A DNA stretch of 15,720 bases from assembly GCA_022839525.1 (NCBI GenBank), contig JALHET010000021.1, forward strand, positions 1-15,720, in the 5' to 3' direction. Below the pieces are notes generated by a model that ran no database searches, was not told the origin of the DNA, and was given only the letters and a program-made list of their open reading frames with translations. This DNA is from Lentisphaerota bacterium. Its GTDB lineage: Bacteria > Verrucomicrobiota > Kiritimatiellia > RFP12 > UBA1067. This document shows, one piece after another, positions 13,783 to 15,720 of the stretch. A program made the position numbers and the translations under genes. Numbering within the stretch: position 1 is the first letter of the stretch; each line of letters begins with the position of its first letter.

Positions 13783-14985
13783 CTAACGCACCCGCCATTT
13801 GGTTCCCATCAGACAGGTTTGCTCGCCCTGCCTCTCGGCCTGATAATAAACCGTCAAAATACTGCCGTCCGGCAGTTCGGTTGAGGCCGGATAGCCCAGG
13901 TCGCCGTTGAAATGTCCGGCCAACTTGATCTCGTTGGCCACGTCCCATGTGCGTCCGTGGTCGTCGCTGATGCAGGCATATTCGCCGAGCGGGGCGAAGC
14001 GCCGTCCGTACACCGACACCAGCTTGCCGTCACGCAGGCGGATCAGGTGCGGCGGGAGACCGGCCAAATCGGTCGCCCGCGCCACAGCCCACGTCGCGCC
14101 ACCGTCCGCGCTCTCGGATTGCCACAGCCGCGTCGCCGCGCCCTGTCCCTTGCCGTGGTAGCGAATCTGCGCCACGATCCTTCCGTCCGCCGTCTCGACC
14201 GCGTGCGGTTCATGGAAGTCGCCGATCTTCACTTCCGTCGGCAGCGGGATTGCGCTGATGCGCTGCCACGAGCGGGCACCGTCGCGCGACTCGGCGACCG
14301 ACACCTCATACGCCGCCCCGCTGAACACCCCGAAAACCCCGGAGTAAGTGATCCCGACATAGAGCAGTCGCCCGTCCTTGAGCAGGATCGGCCCGTGCGG
14401 CGCGGTGCCGGGCGAACGCACCGGCGTTTCCCAGCTCTTGCCGCCGTCAGACGAGCGGATCGTGAAGTAACCCAGGCCGTCCCGCTTGGTCTGCGCCGGG
14501 ATCTTCTCGTCATGCAGCCACCAGTAGAAGCGCGGCGAGCCGGGATTCAGCTTGGCGCGGTCGCGGATGCTGCCCGTGTAGGCCACTGAGGTGAACCATG
14601 AGGCCACCAGATCGCCGCCGGGCAGTTCGACAATACCTGCATCGCGGTCATCCAGCGGTGTGTTGCCGATGTTGACCGCTGGCGACCACGTCTCGCCGCC
14701 ATCCGCGCTACGCACCATCTGTACCTTGCCGAAAGGACAGACGTGCCCGTCGCGATCACCGGAAAACACCGCCACAAGCTCGCCGTTGGCGCGGGCACAG
14801 ACTGTCGGCCAGCCGATATAGCGCCCCGGCTGTTTGCACAGTACCTTAGTCCACAGGATTTCGGCACGTTTCTGTCGTACCGGCGCACCCCAGATCTCTG
14901 CCACCGGCTCTTGCGTTTCGCCCGACAGCGTCGTCACGCTCAAACCGCACATCACCAAAAGATTACCAATCATTCTCTTTTTCAT
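13783..14985 (-). CDS. Secreted sialidase-superfamily (BNR/Asp-box) enzyme
   Basis: A six-bladed propeller protein of 400 residues with an N-terminal signal peptide (MKKRMIGNLLVMCGLSVTTL, cleavage near residue 22). Five Asp-box motifs are visible: SADGGETW (93-100), SSDGGKSW (178-185), SRDGARSW (233-240), SADGGATW (292-299) and SDDHGRTW (340-347). These fit the exo-alpha-sialidase fold. The classical FRIP arginine motif is replaced by RYIGWPT, and VFSGDRDGHVCPFG follows, so the enzyme may act on another sugar, or its arginine triad may be placed differently. AAGGA precedes ATG 14985. It probably works in the periplasm or outside the cell and supplies substrate to the mutarotase-symporter encoded two genes downstream. 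Sialidase activity itself is uncertain. Confidence 0.85.
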   Translation of the reverse strand: MKKRMIGNLLVMCGLSVTTLSGETQEPVAEIWGAPVRQKRAEILWTKVLCKQPGRYIGWPTVCARANGELVAVFSGDRDGHVCPFGKVQMVRSADGGETWSPAVNIGNTPLDDRDAGIVELPGGDLVASWFTSVAYTGSIRDRAKLNPGSPRFYWWLHDEKIPAQTKRDGLGYFTIRSSDGGKSWETPVRSPGTAPHGPILLKDGRLLYVGITYSGVFGVFSGAAYEVSVAESRDGARSWQRISAIPLPTEVKIGDFHEPHAVETADGRIVAQIRYHGKGQGAATRLWQSESADGGATWAVARATDLAGLPPHLIRLRDGKLVSVYGRRFAPLGEYACISDDHGRTWDVANEIKLAGHFNGDLGYPASTELPDGSILTVYYQAERQGEQTCLMGTKWRVR

Positions 14986-15136
14986 TGCATCCTTCCCTTG
15001 CCGCGTTATGCGCGGAGTTAGGAGTTAAAAGTTGGGAGGGATGAGCGTCTGCTCGTCCTTGGGCAAGTAGACGCTTGCCCTCCCATTCCTGCACTAACTA
15101 ACACACCAATGAACTAATGCACTGCCCCCTCACACC
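14986..15136. repeat. Spacer with paired hairpins
   Basis: It contains ccgcg/cgcgg (15001-15015), gggcaag-tagacg-cttgccc (15061-15080), agcgtct/agacgct arms overlapping it, and the 13-mer aatgaactaatgc (15108-15120) shared with two other spacers. No gene is seen. Confidence 0.5.
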
Positions 15137-15720
15137 TTATCGCAACTTGATCAGCGTTCCCTGTAGCCCACGCGGGCCGACCACCTTCAGCACGCCGGTT
15201 CCTGTGAAGGTCCCGTCCATCACCCTGTCGACCTCGCCTAGCGATTGCGAAGAGCCGTAGCGCGTACCGCGTCCCGGCCACTCGAAGCCGTTGATCACCA
15301 GGTGCCCGACCTCGACCTCGCCCTCGAAGTCCAGATTGACCGTGCCACCTGACGTCACCTTCAGGAACATGTTGGTGTTGAGTACCGCGCCGCTCCGCCG
15401 CAGATCCAGCAGGGCATCCGCGCCCACCAGCAGATTTGTGCATTCCATCAAGCATCCGGCATCGGCGATAACGCAGGAACCCTCTTGGAGCGCGGCCGTA
15501 CCCGTGAAGGCGTTGGTGTTCGACAGATAGAGCGCACCTTCGCCCTCCTTGATGAACCCGCCGCTGCCGCTTGAGGGTGCCGCAACCGACAACTGCACGG
15601 TTCTGCCGGCCGCAGAGGCGAAGGTCATATCACCGTTCTCGCCGGTGAATACAATCGGTGAACGGAAGACGAGCCAGCTTGATTCTTTCGGTTCAATCTG
15701 GCCGCCGCCTAAACGGAAGA
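15137..15720 (-). CDS. C-terminal part of an autotransporter-type beta-strand repeat protein (partial)
   Basis: The frame is open from the right edge to TAA at 15137-15139, giving 193 residues. The part starting GGFIKEGEGALYLSNTNAFTG followed by GSCVIADAG matches the autotransporter-associated beta-strand repeat (pattern GxLxKxGxGxLxLxxxNxYxGxT). The C-terminal block (VGHLVINGFEWPGRGTRYGSS, then FTGTGVLKVVGP) matches the closing module commonly found at the end of such proteins. No barrel domain or PEP-CTERM sorting signal is visible at the end. Probably a secreted or surface-bound beta-helix protein, possibly glycan-binding. It lies 151 bases upstream of the sialidase-like gene on the same strand. 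The N-terminal part lies outside the window. Confidence 0.8.
   Translation of the reverse strand, partial: FRLGGGQIEPKESSWLVFRSPIVFTGENGDMTFASAAGRTVQLSVAAPSSGSGGFIKEGEGALYLSNTNAFTGTAALQEGSCVIADAGCLMECTNLLVGADALLDLRRSGAVLNTNMFLKVTSGGTVNLDFEGEVEVGHLVINGFEWPGRGTRYGSSQSLGEVDRVMDGTFTGTGVLKVVGPRGLQGTLIKLR

Overview
The window reads as chromosomal DNA of a Gram-negative, probably anaerobic member of the Planctomycetes-Verrucomicrobia-Lentisphaerae-Kiritimatiellae group. That placement is an inference. It rests on GC-rich codon use, an Rnf-type electron-transport subunit, an autotransporter-type beta-strand repeat protein, a TPR tail on PilT, a mutarotase fused to a sodium/solute symporter, and intergenic spacers packed with short interspersed repeats.

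Left part (1-6180), housekeeping-like genes in mixed orientation. The tail of an unrecognised gene (2-214) ends at a strong hairpin. It is followed by a PilT-type pilus retraction ATPase with an extra TPR-like tail (328-1803). A two-PAS-domain protein without an output domain (1867-3099, minus) is convergent to it. Divergent from the PAS gene, across a spacer with a symmetric nested palindrome, is an HU/IHF-type protein carrying two C-terminal zinc ribbons (3233-4156). Next comes rnfE standing alone (4220-4912), then about 600 bases without a convincing protein gene, then a HAD phosphatase (5511-6179). The 600-base gap is the most interesting non-coding stretch. On the minus strand it has a near-consensus sigma-70 promoter (TTGACA, 17 bases, TATACT) and, about 490 bases downstream, a 12-bp hairpin followed by a T-rich tract, which together outline an unassigned structured RNA or small mRNA.

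Right part (6386-15720), seven minus-strand genes that look like one carbohydrate-use locus. In order of transcription they are: a beta-strand repeat surface protein (partial), a secreted five-Asp-box sialidase-superfamily enzyme, an HpcH/HpaI aldolase, a NanM-like mutarotase fused to an SSS symporter, a Gfo/Idh/MocA oxidoreductase, an SDR oxidoreductase and an aldo/keto reductase. A coherent reading is that a glycan is cut outside the cytoplasm, the released sugar is mutarotated and imported by the fused protein, oxidised or reduced by three dehydrogenases, and split by the aldolase. No NanA lyase, NanE or NanK is visible, so the substrate may be sialic acid handled in an unusual way, or a different acid or deoxy sugar.

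The gaps in this locus are long for an operon (65-404 bases). They hold a 227-bp inverted-repeat element (8146-8372), a solo copy of its terminus (13438-13463), and several repeat families shared between spacers.
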